A stretch of DNA of 64,000 bases from JAGPCK01 sp041675505 (GTDB taxonomy: Bacteria > Bacteroidota > Bacteroidia > UKL13-3), in contig JBAYTR010000002.1 in assembly GCA_041675505.1 (NCBI GenBank), positions 259,929 to 323,928 on the forward strand, read 5' to 3'. Within the stretch, counting starts at the first letter, position 1, and the number at the start of each line of letters is the position of its first letter. Position numbers and translations under genes: made by a program. This document shows positions 43,340-50,660 of this stretch, piece by piece. The notes under the pieces are model-generated. The model did not search any database, had not been told where the DNA came from, and saw nothing but the letters and a program-made list of their open reading frames with translations.

Positions 43340-44689
43340 TCACGCATCCTCCAACGCAGCAAAATTCCTCGCAAACCTTACCACCCGCTCATCAATAATA
43401 CTATCACGCTGACGAATGGGTTCCCGCAACACCAAACCTTCCAGTGAACGGCAACGGCTCAAAGCTACATACAATTGTCCGTGTGCAAATGTACCACCGG
43501 CTAAATCCACAATCATTTTATCAAACGTTAAACCCTGACTTTTATGAATGGTAATGGCCCAGGCCAACTTTACCGGAAACTGTTTGAAACGACCTATGAC
43601 TTCACTCTCCACTCTGCGTTTGGCAGCATCCCACGTGTAGCGCTTGTTCTCCCAGGTTTCTCGTTTCACCTCTTCAATGTCTCCGTCAGCCATACGCACT
43701 TTAATTACATCCTCATCCAATGCATGAACGGTAGCGATGGTTCCGTTTACCCAGCGGTTGCCCACATCATTTTTAATAAATATCACCTGTGCACCTTCTT
43801 TGAGCACCAGATGCAAATCAGTAGGTAAGTTTTTTTCGCTGAAGTCGCCTTCCACGGCTCCGCTATATATTTTTTCTTCGCCCGCCAATTTACTCAGTTC
43901 AAATTCATTGATACCTGAGGCCACCTGATTGCGTGTGGTGACAGTAATATACAAATTATCTTTATCCGGTTGAAAGTAGCGGTTAACCCGCTTGTTTAAC
44001 TCCGCCAGTTCGTATTCATCGGCTCTGTTCAGACGTATAGCATCCAACAGTTTGATAAAATCAGGATCACTTTGGCGAAACACTTTGCGTAGTTCAATGC
44101 AGTGCATGTGTACATCTTCAAACACTTTCGCATCAAAGAAATAGTGGCTGCGGTAATGTTCGCTGAACAAGTAACGCTCCACTTCATTTTGTTGCACCAC
44201 CGGCTCCAGTTGAAACAGGTCGCCAAAAAAGACCACCTGCTTACCCCCGAAAGGCAAATTGGGTTGGCCGCAATTCAAGCGCAGTGTTTGGTCAATGGCA
44301 TCAATCAAATCGGCCCGCAACATAGATACCTCGTCAATAATGAAACAATCTGTTTTGTGAATCATTTTGAACTTGTTGCTGTGCTTGGGGAAAAGTTTTA
44401 TTTCCTCATCTCCCGGTACAATGGGGCGAAAAGGCAGCAAAAAAAAGGAATGTACGGTTTGACCGCCAGCATTTATGGCTGCTATACCTGTGGGAGCCAG
44501 CACCACACAGCGTTTGATGGTATTGGCCACAAAATGACGTAACAAAGTTGATTTACCTGTACCGGCTTTACCGGTAATAAATAAACACTCCGTAGTCTGT
44601 TCAATGGCCTCAAATGCTCTGCGCAGGTAAGCGTCTGACAAGTCAGGCGTTACGGTATTGTTGGGTTGATATGATGGGGTTTCTTCCAC
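43340..44689 (-). CDS. Pif1/RecD-like superfamily 1 helicase
   Basis: DNA helicase of 449 residues, probably 5'-3'. Walker A is FITGKAGTGKSTLLRHF (about 38-54), followed by motif Ia LAPTGIAAINAGGQTVHSFF, Walker B CFIIDEVSML, motif III FFGDLFQLEPV, and C-terminal motifs V/VI AITIHKSQGLTFDKMIVDL and QLYVALSRCRSLEGLVL. These are diagnostic of the Pif1 group. The start codon is GTG at 44689, only five bases after a GATATTCG box. The upstream 45 bases are duplicated at 45546-45590. The stop is four bases before the heptamer array. Confidence 0.9.
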   Translation of the reverse strand: MEETPSYQPNNTVTPDLSDAYLRRAFEAIEQTTECLFITGKAGTGKSTLLRHFVANTIKRCVVLAPTGIAAINAGGQTVHSFFLLPFRPIVPGDEEIKLFPKHSNKFKMIHKTDCFIIDEVSMLRADLIDAIDQTLRLNCGQPNLPFGGKQVVFFGDLFQLEPVVQQNEVERYLFSEHYRSHYFFDAKVFEDVHMHCIELRKVFRQSDPDFIKLLDAIRLNRADEYELAELNKRVNRYFQPDKDNLYITVTTRNQVASGINEFELSKLAGEEKIYSGAVEGDFSEKNLPTDLHLVLKEGAQVIFIKNDVGNRWVNGTIATVHALDEDVIKVRMADGDIEEVKRETWENKRYTWDAAKRRVESEVIGRFKQFPVKLAWAITIHKSQGLTFDKMIVDLAGGTFAHGQLYVALSRCRSLEGLVLREPIRQRDSIIDERVVRFARNFAALEDA

Positions 44690-44725
44690 GTGTACGAATA
44701 TCGGCAGGGAAGAGCGGATTAAAAA
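44681..44725 (-). repeat. duplicated upstream segment, copy A (overlaps helicase start)
   Basis: 45 bases sharing 40 with 45546-45590, same orientation. The segment covers the first three codons of the helicase gene and its upstream box GATATTCG. All five differences are G in this copy against A or T in the other. Confidence 0.8.
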
Positions 44726-44749
44726 GTATGGAATTTTCTTGCCGGTATG

Positions 44750-44789
44750 AGTATGTTCCTTGCTGAACGCTGATTGTTGCTTTGCTTAA
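44750..44789. repeat. 40-base direct repeat, copy 1
   Basis: Matches 44837-44876 at 38 of 40 positions, 87 bases apart, in the non-coding gap between the orphan lipoprotein and the helicase. Recurring TTGTTGCTTTG / TTGCTTTGTTG words also occur between the copies. Confidence 0.85.
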
Positions 44790-44797
44790 AATGTACG

Positions 44798-44815
44798 GCA
44801 GGATAAATATCCTGC
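44798..44815. repeat. palindrome between the 40-base repeats
   Basis: GCAGGATA-AA-TATCCTGC, 8-base arms with a 2-base centre, lying between the two copies of the 40-base direct repeat. There is no T run, so it is not a clear terminator; a protein-binding site or a recombination remnant is possible. Confidence 0.55.
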
Positions 44816-44836
44816 ATGAAAGTATTGCTTTGTTGA

Positions 44837-44876
44837 AGTATGTTCCTTGCTGAACGATGATTGTTGCTTTGTTTAA
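44837..44876. repeat. 40-base direct repeat, copy 2
   Basis: Second copy of the repeat at 44750-44789, ending 17 bases before the stop codon of the orphan lipoprotein gene. The two differences are A for C at 44856 and T for C at 44872. Confidence 0.85.
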
Positions 44877-44892
44877 TTGTACACTACCCTAC

Positions 44893-45471
44893 TTAATCAA
44901 GATCAGTATTTTTAGGAAAAGGCAAAAGTTTACTGCTATATCTATGATCTTCCTTTTGAATTGTTTCCGTAAGAATTACATCATAAGACCCATCCTCATC
45001 CCCATCTAACATTGTGCCATCTAGCAAGTATAAAAGCTCAGCTTTAGAGTAAGCTTTAAGTATATTATGCTTAAGTTTATTAGAACAAATTGGGTAAATC
45101 ACGCTCTTAATACTTCTAAAAGGATAGGGAGCTGAATTTGAAGTGAAAATTTTGCTATTGTTCAATCGGTCATATTCAATTTTATTCACATATACGTCTA
45201 CTATCCGTATCGATAGCTTTACCCATTTATATTGCTTAGCATTTTGATAGGGTTGATAATCTCTTGGACAGGGGATATCGCTTGGAAATGTATCTGTAAT
45301 AGTAGGTTTTTCTTTAAGATAAATCAAAAAGTACCACCTTGGTGCATCTTCAATTGATTTTTCCCAACTGACTTGATGGATACCTTTATAAATATCATTT
45401 TTACAACCATTAAATATTATTAAAAGTGGTAAGCTAGTAATAAGAAATAATTCAACGTTTATTCTTTTCAT
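44893..45471 (-). CDS. orphan lipoprotein of unknown function
   Basis: Protein of 192 residues with lipobox FNGC (Cys23). No family is recognised. The mature part begins with VSWEKSIEDAPRWYFLIYLK and contains several short charged and hydrophobic alternations; four further cysteines include PCPRDYQP and YPICSN. Codon use is clearly AT-rich (many ATA, AAA, TTA, AGA-like codons) compared with the helicase and kinase genes on each side. The gene is bracketed by a duplicated 45-base segment and has a 40-base direct repeat just downstream, which together suggest that it was inserted between the helicase and kinase genes. Confidence 0.75.
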   Translation of the reverse strand: MKRINVELFLITSLPLLIIFNGCKNDIYKGIHQVSWEKSIEDAPRWYFLIYLKEKPTITDTFPSDIPCPRDYQPYQNAKQYKWVKLSIRIVDVYVNKIEYDRLNNSKIFTSNSAPYPFRSIKSVIYPICSNKLKHNILKAYSKAELLYLLDGTMLDGDEDGSYDVILTETIQKEDHRYSSKLLPFPKNTDLD

Positions 45472-45545
45472 AGTTGATGTTTTCCTTAATTGATACTCGT
45501 TTGCAACAATTATCTTCTTTCTGATTTGCGTTTGTAACCCTTCCC

Positions 45546-45590
45546 TTCTTCCACATATACGAATATCGGCAGTGAAAAGCGAATTAAAAA
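45546..45590 (-). repeat. duplicated upstream segment, copy B
   Basis: Matches 44681-44725 at 40 of 45 positions. On the minus strand it contains the same GATATTCG box and a GTG that would open a frame of only 14 codons, so it looks like the promoter and first codons of the helicase gene without the gene. It lies between the hybrid kinase stop and the orphan lipoprotein start. Confidence 0.8.
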
Positions 45591-45628
45591 TGTTAAATTC
45601 TTTCTGTATTCAAAGTAAAACAAAAAAA

Positions 45629-47827
45629 CTATACCGCAACCGAGGCACTACCTCTTAAAGCACTCTGCAATTTTTCAAAGTCTAACGGTTTAAAAAGGTA
45701 GGCATCAAAATAAGTGGCATACTCTGTTCTGCTTTGTGCGGTGATATCGGCTGTTAAAGCAAATAAAGGTGTGCTGGTGTTTAGCGTAGTGGTGGTGCGT
45801 ATGTGTTTAGCTGCTTCAAACCCATCCATAACCGGCATGTGCAAATCCATCAAAATAAAATCAAATGATTTTTGCTTGCTTAAATCCAGTGCTTCCTGTC
45901 CGTTTTTGGTCCACTCAGCCACCACTCCCCACCCTGATAATACCTTGCGCAAAACAAATGCATTGATGTCATTATCCTCTGCCAATAAACACCGCTTACC
46001 TTGTAAAGCAGTTGCTGTACCTGCATCTTCCGCAAGTATAGAATGCGCTTTTGCCAAAGTGATTTCCACTGTAAACACCGTTCCCCGGTCGGGTGCAGGT
46101 TCAACTGTAATGGTTCCTCCGTTTAATTCAATCAATTTTTTAACTATGGCTAAACCCAGCCCTGCGCCTTCTTCTCCTTTGGTGGTTACTGCATCGGGCA
46201 ATACAAATGTGGTAAACAAATTTTCCATTTGCTGCGCTGAAAGCCCTTGCCCGCTATCTGTCACCTTCAATCTAAATGTGTCGTGTGTAGCAGTTCCGGA
46301 TAGTCTCTCAGCGCTAAGCTGTATGCTTCCCTGCTCGGTATATTTAATGGCATTGGAAAGCAGATTGTCCATAACGGCCGTGAGTTTTGCCTCATCGGCC
46401 AGGTAATCGTCTTTTGCTGTACCGGTGTTATCTGTTAAGGTAAGTTGCAACTGTTTTGCTTTCGCATCATCAGCATACCGCTCCACAATACGCTGCAACC
46501 ATTGTTGCATATTCAGGCGGCTCAACTCCAAATGATTTTTTCCTGAGTCCAAATCTGTAAAATACAGAATATTGGAAATAATGTGCTTTAAACGTTCGGC
46601 TGAAACCTGTAGGGATTGAAGCATCTGCTGCTCTTCTGTCCCTACTTTGCTTTGAAGCATTTGTGCAATGGACAGTACTCCGTTAAGGGGTGTTCTCAAC
46701 TCATGGCTCACTGCCGAAAGAAAATCCTGCCTCACTTTAGCTACGTTTTCAGCTAGGTCTTTTTTAGCGGTAAGTTCTGCCTTTTCTTTCTCTGCTTTGG
46801 CTTCTTCCATTTGTTTGATGAGGGCATAACTTTCAATTACCTGAAGGGTTTGTGTATTGATAACTGACTCCTTTTCTTTCAGGTATTGCTCCAGGTAGTA
46901 CAAGGCCAGCTCAGCATTTTGATTCAGTTTAAAAATTTGATACAGGTGGAAATTGCACTTGAACTTGATGATAACAATGTTGTGTGCTGTACTGAATTCA
47001 ATTCCTTTCTTAAGTACTTGTATTGCCTCATCCAATCTGTTCATGGCAATGTACAGGCAGCCCAGTTTATGGTAAGCCATGCCCATGCCCAACTTTTCAC
47101 CTACCTGCTCATGAATATCCATGGCTGCTTTAAAGTCTGCTTCAGCAGCTGCATACTCGCCTTTATGGGTATAAACTTTCGCCCTTCCGTACAAGGCAAA
47201 AGCCAAGCCTCTTATATCTCCAGTTTTTTGCTTTAACTCAATGGACCGCTCAATGATACGTGTGGCCTCGTCTATTTTATTTTCTTTGATGTAAATACCT
47301 GAAAGCGGATTGTAGGCATTTGATTTTAGATTCAGGTCGCCCACCTGTTTAGCGGCCTCAATAGCCTGCTCATAGGATTGGATGGCACTCTTGTAATCGC
47401 CAAAATACTCGTAAATGGTACCCAGTGATTTTTCTACTCTCGACAGGTTATGGTAGTCATTAAACTTAAGGTAGATGTAGCGGCAATCAATTAAATAAAC
47501 CAGCCCCAAATGGTAGTTATCGGTTTTGTAATATACCCCGGCAATGTTGTACTTCGCATCTGCCACGCCTTTGGTATCGCCCAGCTCCTCGTAGTACACA
47601 ATGGCTTCGTTCGCTTTATTCACCGACTCCTCGTACTCGCCCTTAATCATGCAAAACAAGGAGAGCAGGCTCAGGCTTTTGGCTACCAATGCCGTATCGT
47701 TCATGCTACGACTTTGCTCCAACGCCTGCCGGGCCAGCTGTATGCTATGATTCAGGTCATTGATTCGGCTGGTGTAAGCTTCATCAAGAACGGCAATAAT
47801 ATCATCACGACTGCGCAGGGAATCCAT
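45629..47827 (-). CDS. soluble TPR hybrid histidine kinase with receiver domain
   Basis: Hybrid sensor kinase of 732 residues with no signal peptide or membrane helix. TPR repeats (about 15-310; VADAKYNIAGVYYKTDNYHL, LGMGMAYHKLGCLYIAMNRL) lead through a coiled coil (about 335-365, EEAKAEKEKAELTAKKDLAE) to the HisKA domain with His375 in SAVSHELRTPLNG. The ATPase motifs are NLLSNAIKYTEQG, DSGQGLS and GAGLGLAIVKKL. The C-terminal receiver has Asp661 in FILMDLHMPVMDG and Lys in YLFKPLD. It should sense an intracellular or protein-borne signal. ATG 47827 is chosen because a perfect -7 box lies 24 bases upstream; the frame extends to 47977 but would run over the atpC terminator. Confidence 0.92.
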   Translation of the reverse strand: MDSLRSRDDIIAVLDEAYTSRINDLNHSIQLARQALEQSRSMNDTALVAKSLSLLSLFCMIKGEYEESVNKANEAIVYYEELGDTKGVADAKYNIAGVYYKTDNYHLGLVYLIDCRYIYLKFNDYHNLSRVEKSLGTIYEYFGDYKSAIQSYEQAIEAAKQVGDLNLKSNAYNPLSGIYIKENKIDEATRIIERSIELKQKTGDIRGLAFALYGRAKVYTHKGEYAAAEADFKAAMDIHEQVGEKLGMGMAYHKLGCLYIAMNRLDEAIQVLKKGIEFSTAHNIVIIKFKCNFHLYQIFKLNQNAELALYYLEQYLKEKESVINTQTLQVIESYALIKQMEEAKAEKEKAELTAKKDLAENVAKVRQDFLSAVSHELRTPLNGVLSIAQMLQSKVGTEEQQMLQSLQVSAERLKHIISNILYFTDLDSGKNHLELSRLNMQQWLQRIVERYADDAKAKQLQLTLTDNTGTAKDDYLADEAKLTAVMDNLLSNAIKYTEQGSIQLSAERLSGTATHDTFRLKVTDSGQGLSAQQMENLFTTFVLPDAVTTKGEEGAGLGLAIVKKLIELNGGTITVEPAPDRGTVFTVEITLAKAHSILAEDAGTATALQGKRCLLAEDNDINAFVLRKVLSGWGVVAEWTKNGQEALDLSKQKSFDFILMDLHMPVMDGFEAAKHIRTTTTLNTSTPLFALTADITAQSRTEYATYFDAYLFKPLDFEKLQSALRGSASVAV

Positions 47828-47851
47828 TTGTTTTTTAGTAAAGTAGTTAAA

Positions 47852-47859
47852 CAAATGTA
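47852..47859 (-). promoter_or_regulatory. -7 promoter element of the hybrid kinase gene
   Basis: TACATTTG on the minus strand, a perfect TAnnTTTG match. TTT rather than TTG lies 19 bases upstream. It ends 24 bases before ATG 47827 and supports that start. Confidence 0.5.
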
Positions 47860-47923
47860 ACCGGTGAGTTGGAGTAATAAAAAAAATACACCGAAGGATA
47901 AGGCCATTCCATCTATTCCAAAC

Positions 47924-47958
47924 AAAAAAAGGATGAAACCTGAAGTTCCATCCCTTTT
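47924..47958 (-). terminator. terminator of atpD-atpC
   Basis: On the minus strand, AAAAGGGATGGAAC pairs imperfectly (one bulge, one G-U pair) with GTTTCATCCTTTT around a 5-base loop, followed by a T run. It begins 24 bases after the atpC stop codon. Confidence 0.75.
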
Positions 47959-47982
47959 CGTTATACAACTGCCGCAAAAAAA

Positions 47983-48213
47983 CTACGCCAGCACCACTAT
48001 TTTGTTTTTGGTTACTTCCACTACTCCGCCTTTAATGGCAAAATTTTGGTCGCCCTCAGCACTTCTAACACGAATGTTACCGGCATTTAAGCTGGAAACC
48101 AAGGGTGCGTGGTTGTTGAGTACTTCAAACTGGCCCAGTGAACCCGGTAGTTTTACCGAGGTAGCCTCGCCTGAAAAAAGTACTTTATCCGGTGTTAAAA
48201 TATCTACTTGCAT
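47983..48213 (-). CDS. atpC: ATP synthase F1 subunit epsilon (short form)
   Basis: 76 residues, matching only the N-terminal beta-sandwich domain of epsilon (MQVDILTPDKVLFSGEATSV, LGQFEVLNNHAPLVSSLNAG, FAIKGGVVEVTKNKIVVLA). The C-terminal helical hairpin that in many bacteria regulates ATP hydrolysis is absent, and the stop is followed by a terminator, so this is the natural end and not a frameshift. Short epsilon subunits are common in Bacteroidota. Second gene of a two-gene unit with atpD (86-base gap). Confidence 0.95.
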   Translation of the reverse strand: MQVDILTPDKVLFSGEATSVKLPGSLGQFEVLNNHAPLVSSLNAGNIRVRSAEGDQNFAIKGGVVEVTKNKIVVLA

Positions 48214-48299
48214 GATTTTTAATTTAATGACCGGAGAGTAGAGAAAGTAAACTGACTTGCAATTTTTCCTTCCGACTAATCTGACGGCTATAATTTTTA

Positions 48300-49808
48300 T
48301 TACTTCGCTTCAGCTAAAATTTTCTCTCCTTTAGCTACAGCCTGCTCGATAGTACCTACCAGGTTGAAAGAAGCCTCAGGTAAATAATCGTAGTTACCAT
48401 CCATAATAGCGTTAAAGCCTTTGATGGTTTCTTCGATTGGCACCAACTCTCCTTTTAATCCGGTAAACTGCTCGGCCACGTGGAAAGGCTGAGAAAGGAA
48501 ACGCTGTACACGTCTTGCTCTGGCTACGGTGAGTTTGTCATCTTCACTCAACTCGTCCATACCCAAAATGGCAATAATATCCTGCAATTCTTTGTAGCGT
48601 TGTAAAATCATTTTTACGCGTTGAGCACAGTTGTAGTGTGCATCACCCAAAATAGCCGGAGTAAGGATACGTGAAGTAGAATCCAATGGATCTACCGCAG
48701 GGTAAATACCTAGCTCAGCAATTTTACGGCTCAATACTGTGGTGGCATCCAAGTGAGCAAAAGTAGTAGCCGGAGCCGGGTCAGTCAAGTCATCCGCAGG
48801 TACGTAAACGGCCTGTACAGAAGTGATAGAACCGCGCTTGGTTGATGTGATACGCTCTTGCATGGTTCCCATCTCTGAAGCTAGCGTTGGTTGGTAACCT
48901 ACCGCTGAAGGCATACGACCTAAAAGGGCCGATACTTCAGAACCCGCCTGTGTAAAACGGAAAATGTTATCAATAAAGAACAGGATATCACGTCCGCCTG
49001 ATTGCTCATTTCCATCGCGGTAATACTCCGCGATAGATAAACCTGAAAGGGCCACACGTGCACGGGCACCCGGAGGTTCGTTCATCTGACCGAACACAAA
49101 GGTTGCCTGAGATTTTGCCAGTTCATTGTAATCCACTTTTGACAAATCCCATTTGCCTTCTTCCATGGCGTGGACGAATTCTTTACCATATTTAATAATA
49201 CCTGATTCAATCATTTCGCGCAGCAGGTCATTTCCCTCACGGGTACGTTCCCCTACTCCGGCAAATACTGATAAACCATCGTATGCTTTTGCAATGTTGT
49301 TGATTAACTCCTGAATCAATACGGTTTTACCTACACCCGCACCACCAAACAAACCGATTTTACCACCTTTAGAGTATGGCTCAATCAGGTCAATTACTTT
49401 AATACCGGTATAAAGAACCTCTGCTTTTGTAGAAAGGTCTTCAAATCTTGGAGCCGATTGGTGAATAGAACGACCAACTTTTACGTCAACCTCTTTTAAA
49501 CCGTCAATAGGCTCACCTACCACATTAAACAAACGGCCTTTGATTTCTTCAGTAGCCGGCATTTGAATGGGTGCACCGCTGTCAACTACCTCAGTACCGC
49601 GAACGAGACCGTCTGTAGAATCCATGGAGATGGCACGGATGATGTTTTCTCCCAAGTGTTGCTGGCACTCCAGCACCAGTCTTGTTCCGTCAGGACGCTT
49701 AACGTACAGTGCGTCATAAATTTTTGGAAGTTTAACGCCTTCTCCTGAGAAGCTGACGTCAACAACCGGCCCGATTACCTGAGCTATCTTTCCGATATTA
49801 TTTGACAT
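48300..49808 (-). CDS. atpD: ATP synthase F1 subunit beta
   Basis: Catalytic subunit of F1-ATPase, 502 residues. P-loop GLFGGAGVGKTVLIQELI, catalytic GERTREGNDL, Walker B DILFFIDNIFRFTQAGSEVS, and the beta-specific ALLGRMPSAVGYQPTLASEMG are all present. The start is ATG 49808 (MSNNIGKIAQVIGPVVDV); the frame upstream to 49856 contains a perfect -7 box and is therefore probably untranslated. The remaining F0F1 genes are not in this window, so atpDC is a separate transcription unit or the end of the operon lies elsewhere. Confidence 0.98.
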   Translation of the reverse strand: MSNNIGKIAQVIGPVVDVSFSGEGVKLPKIYDALYVKRPDGTRLVLECQQHLGENIIRAISMDSTDGLVRGTEVVDSGAPIQMPATEEIKGRLFNVVGEPIDGLKEVDVKVGRSIHQSAPRFEDLSTKAEVLYTGIKVIDLIEPYSKGGKIGLFGGAGVGKTVLIQELINNIAKAYDGLSVFAGVGERTREGNDLLREMIESGIIKYGKEFVHAMEEGKWDLSKVDYNELAKSQATFVFGQMNEPPGARARVALSGLSIAEYYRDGNEQSGGRDILFFIDNIFRFTQAGSEVSALLGRMPSAVGYQPTLASEMGTMQERITSTKRGSITSVQAVYVPADDLTDPAPATTFAHLDATTVLSRKIAELGIYPAVDPLDSTSRILTPAILGDAHYNCAQRVKMILQRYKELQDIIAILGMDELSEDDKLTVARARRVQRFLSQPFHVAEQFTGLKGELVPIEETIKGFNAIMDGNYDYLPEASFNLVGTIEQAVAKGEKILAEAK

Positions 49809-49853
49809 AAATGATTGTAGATTTGATAAATAGTGTGTTCTAAAAAATCGCTG

Positions 49854-49861
49854 CAAAATTA
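49854..49861 (-). promoter_or_regulatory. -7 promoter element of atpD
   Basis: TAATTTTG on the minus strand, a perfect TAnnTTTG match, ending 45 bases before ATG 49808. No TTG at -33. It overlaps the TTG-like upstream start of the atpD frame and supports the internal ATG. Confidence 0.5.
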
Positions 49862-49927
49862 CGTTTTTCGTACATATAAAAAATAAATCCTTGCAAATAG
49901 GCCTACCTTTTTTTCAACATCCTAAAA

Positions 49928-50527
49928 ATGAAGCTGAAAACTGAGTTTTACGTACGTACCGATGTGGTACAAATAGCCCGTGAACTGCTGGGCAAAGTAC
50001 TGGTTACAAGCATTGAAGGTCAATTGTGCGAGGCCATAATCACCGAAACAGAGGCTTATGCCGGAGTTACAGATAAAGCCAGCCATGCCTACGGAGGACG
50101 TTTAACCACACGTACCCGCCCCATGTATTTGCGGGGAGGGCATGCTTATGTGTACCTCTGCTACGGAATACACCATTTGTTCAATGTGGTAACCAATATA
50201 GAAGGGGTTCCTGATGCAGTATTAATCAGAGGAGTAGAACCTATTTCAGGCATACCTCTGATGATGAAAAGACGGGGGCACCAAGAATTGAAACCTGCTC
50301 TCACTCAGGGACCCGGTGCTCTGTCTGTAGCCATGGGCATTCAAACAATCCATAGCGGCATACCACTCACCAATAAAGTCATATGGATAGATGATGCGGG
50401 ACAGACAATACCTGAGCAAGACATCGTGGCCTCACCCAGAGTTGGCGTAGCCTATGCAGCTGAAGATGCGCTGAGACCTTACAGATTCAGGATAAAAGGT
50501 AACATGTGGGTGAGTAAAGCCAAATAA
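49928..50527 (+). CDS. mpg: alkyladenine (3-methyladenine) DNA glycosylase, AAG/MPG family
   Basis: Base-excision repair enzyme of 199 residues that removes alkylated purines. AAG-family motifs: VQIARELLGKVLVT, ITETEAYAGVTDKASHAYGG (with the catalytic Glu), RTRPMYLRGGHAYVYLCYGI (the intercalating Tyr lies in this stretch), HHLFNVVTNIEG, AVLIRGVEPISG and LTQGPGALSVAMGI. Length is normal. It is divergent from atpD and stands alone. A weak -7 box TACCTTTT lies at 49904-49911. Confidence 0.95.
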   Translation: MKLKTEFYVRTDVVQIARELLGKVLVTSIEGQLCEAIITETEAYAGVTDKASHAYGGRLTTRTRPMYLRGGHAYVYLCYGIHHLFNVVTNIEGVPDAVLIRGVEPISGIPLMMKRRGHQELKPALTQGPGALSVAMGIQTIHSGIPLTNKVIWIDDAGQTIPEQDIVASPRVGVAYAAEDALRPYRFRIKGNMWVSKAK

Positions 50528-50616
50528 ATCAAACCTGACCAAACTGTATTCTTCACTCTCACGCCTGATGAGGTTTTATCTTACCTCAAAAATCAGATAT
50601 ACCTGATTATAAATTG

Positions 50617-50624
50617 TAAATTTG
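50617..50624 (+). promoter_or_regulatory. -7 promoter element of the PAS kinase gene
   Basis: TAAATTTG, a perfect TAnnTTTG match, ending 36 bases before ATG 50661. The in-frame TTG at 50622 lies inside this box and so is not the start. No TTG at -33. Confidence 0.55.
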
Positions 50625-50660
50625 CACCCTGTAAAAAATGACCAGCCAAATCGCCCTACT

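Noticed and set aside
45714..46406. 230-residue plus-strand frame opposite the hybrid kinase
   Set aside because: It is a mirror of the kinase and receiver coding sequence; the Ser/Val/Ala-rich composition follows from the codons of the real gene.
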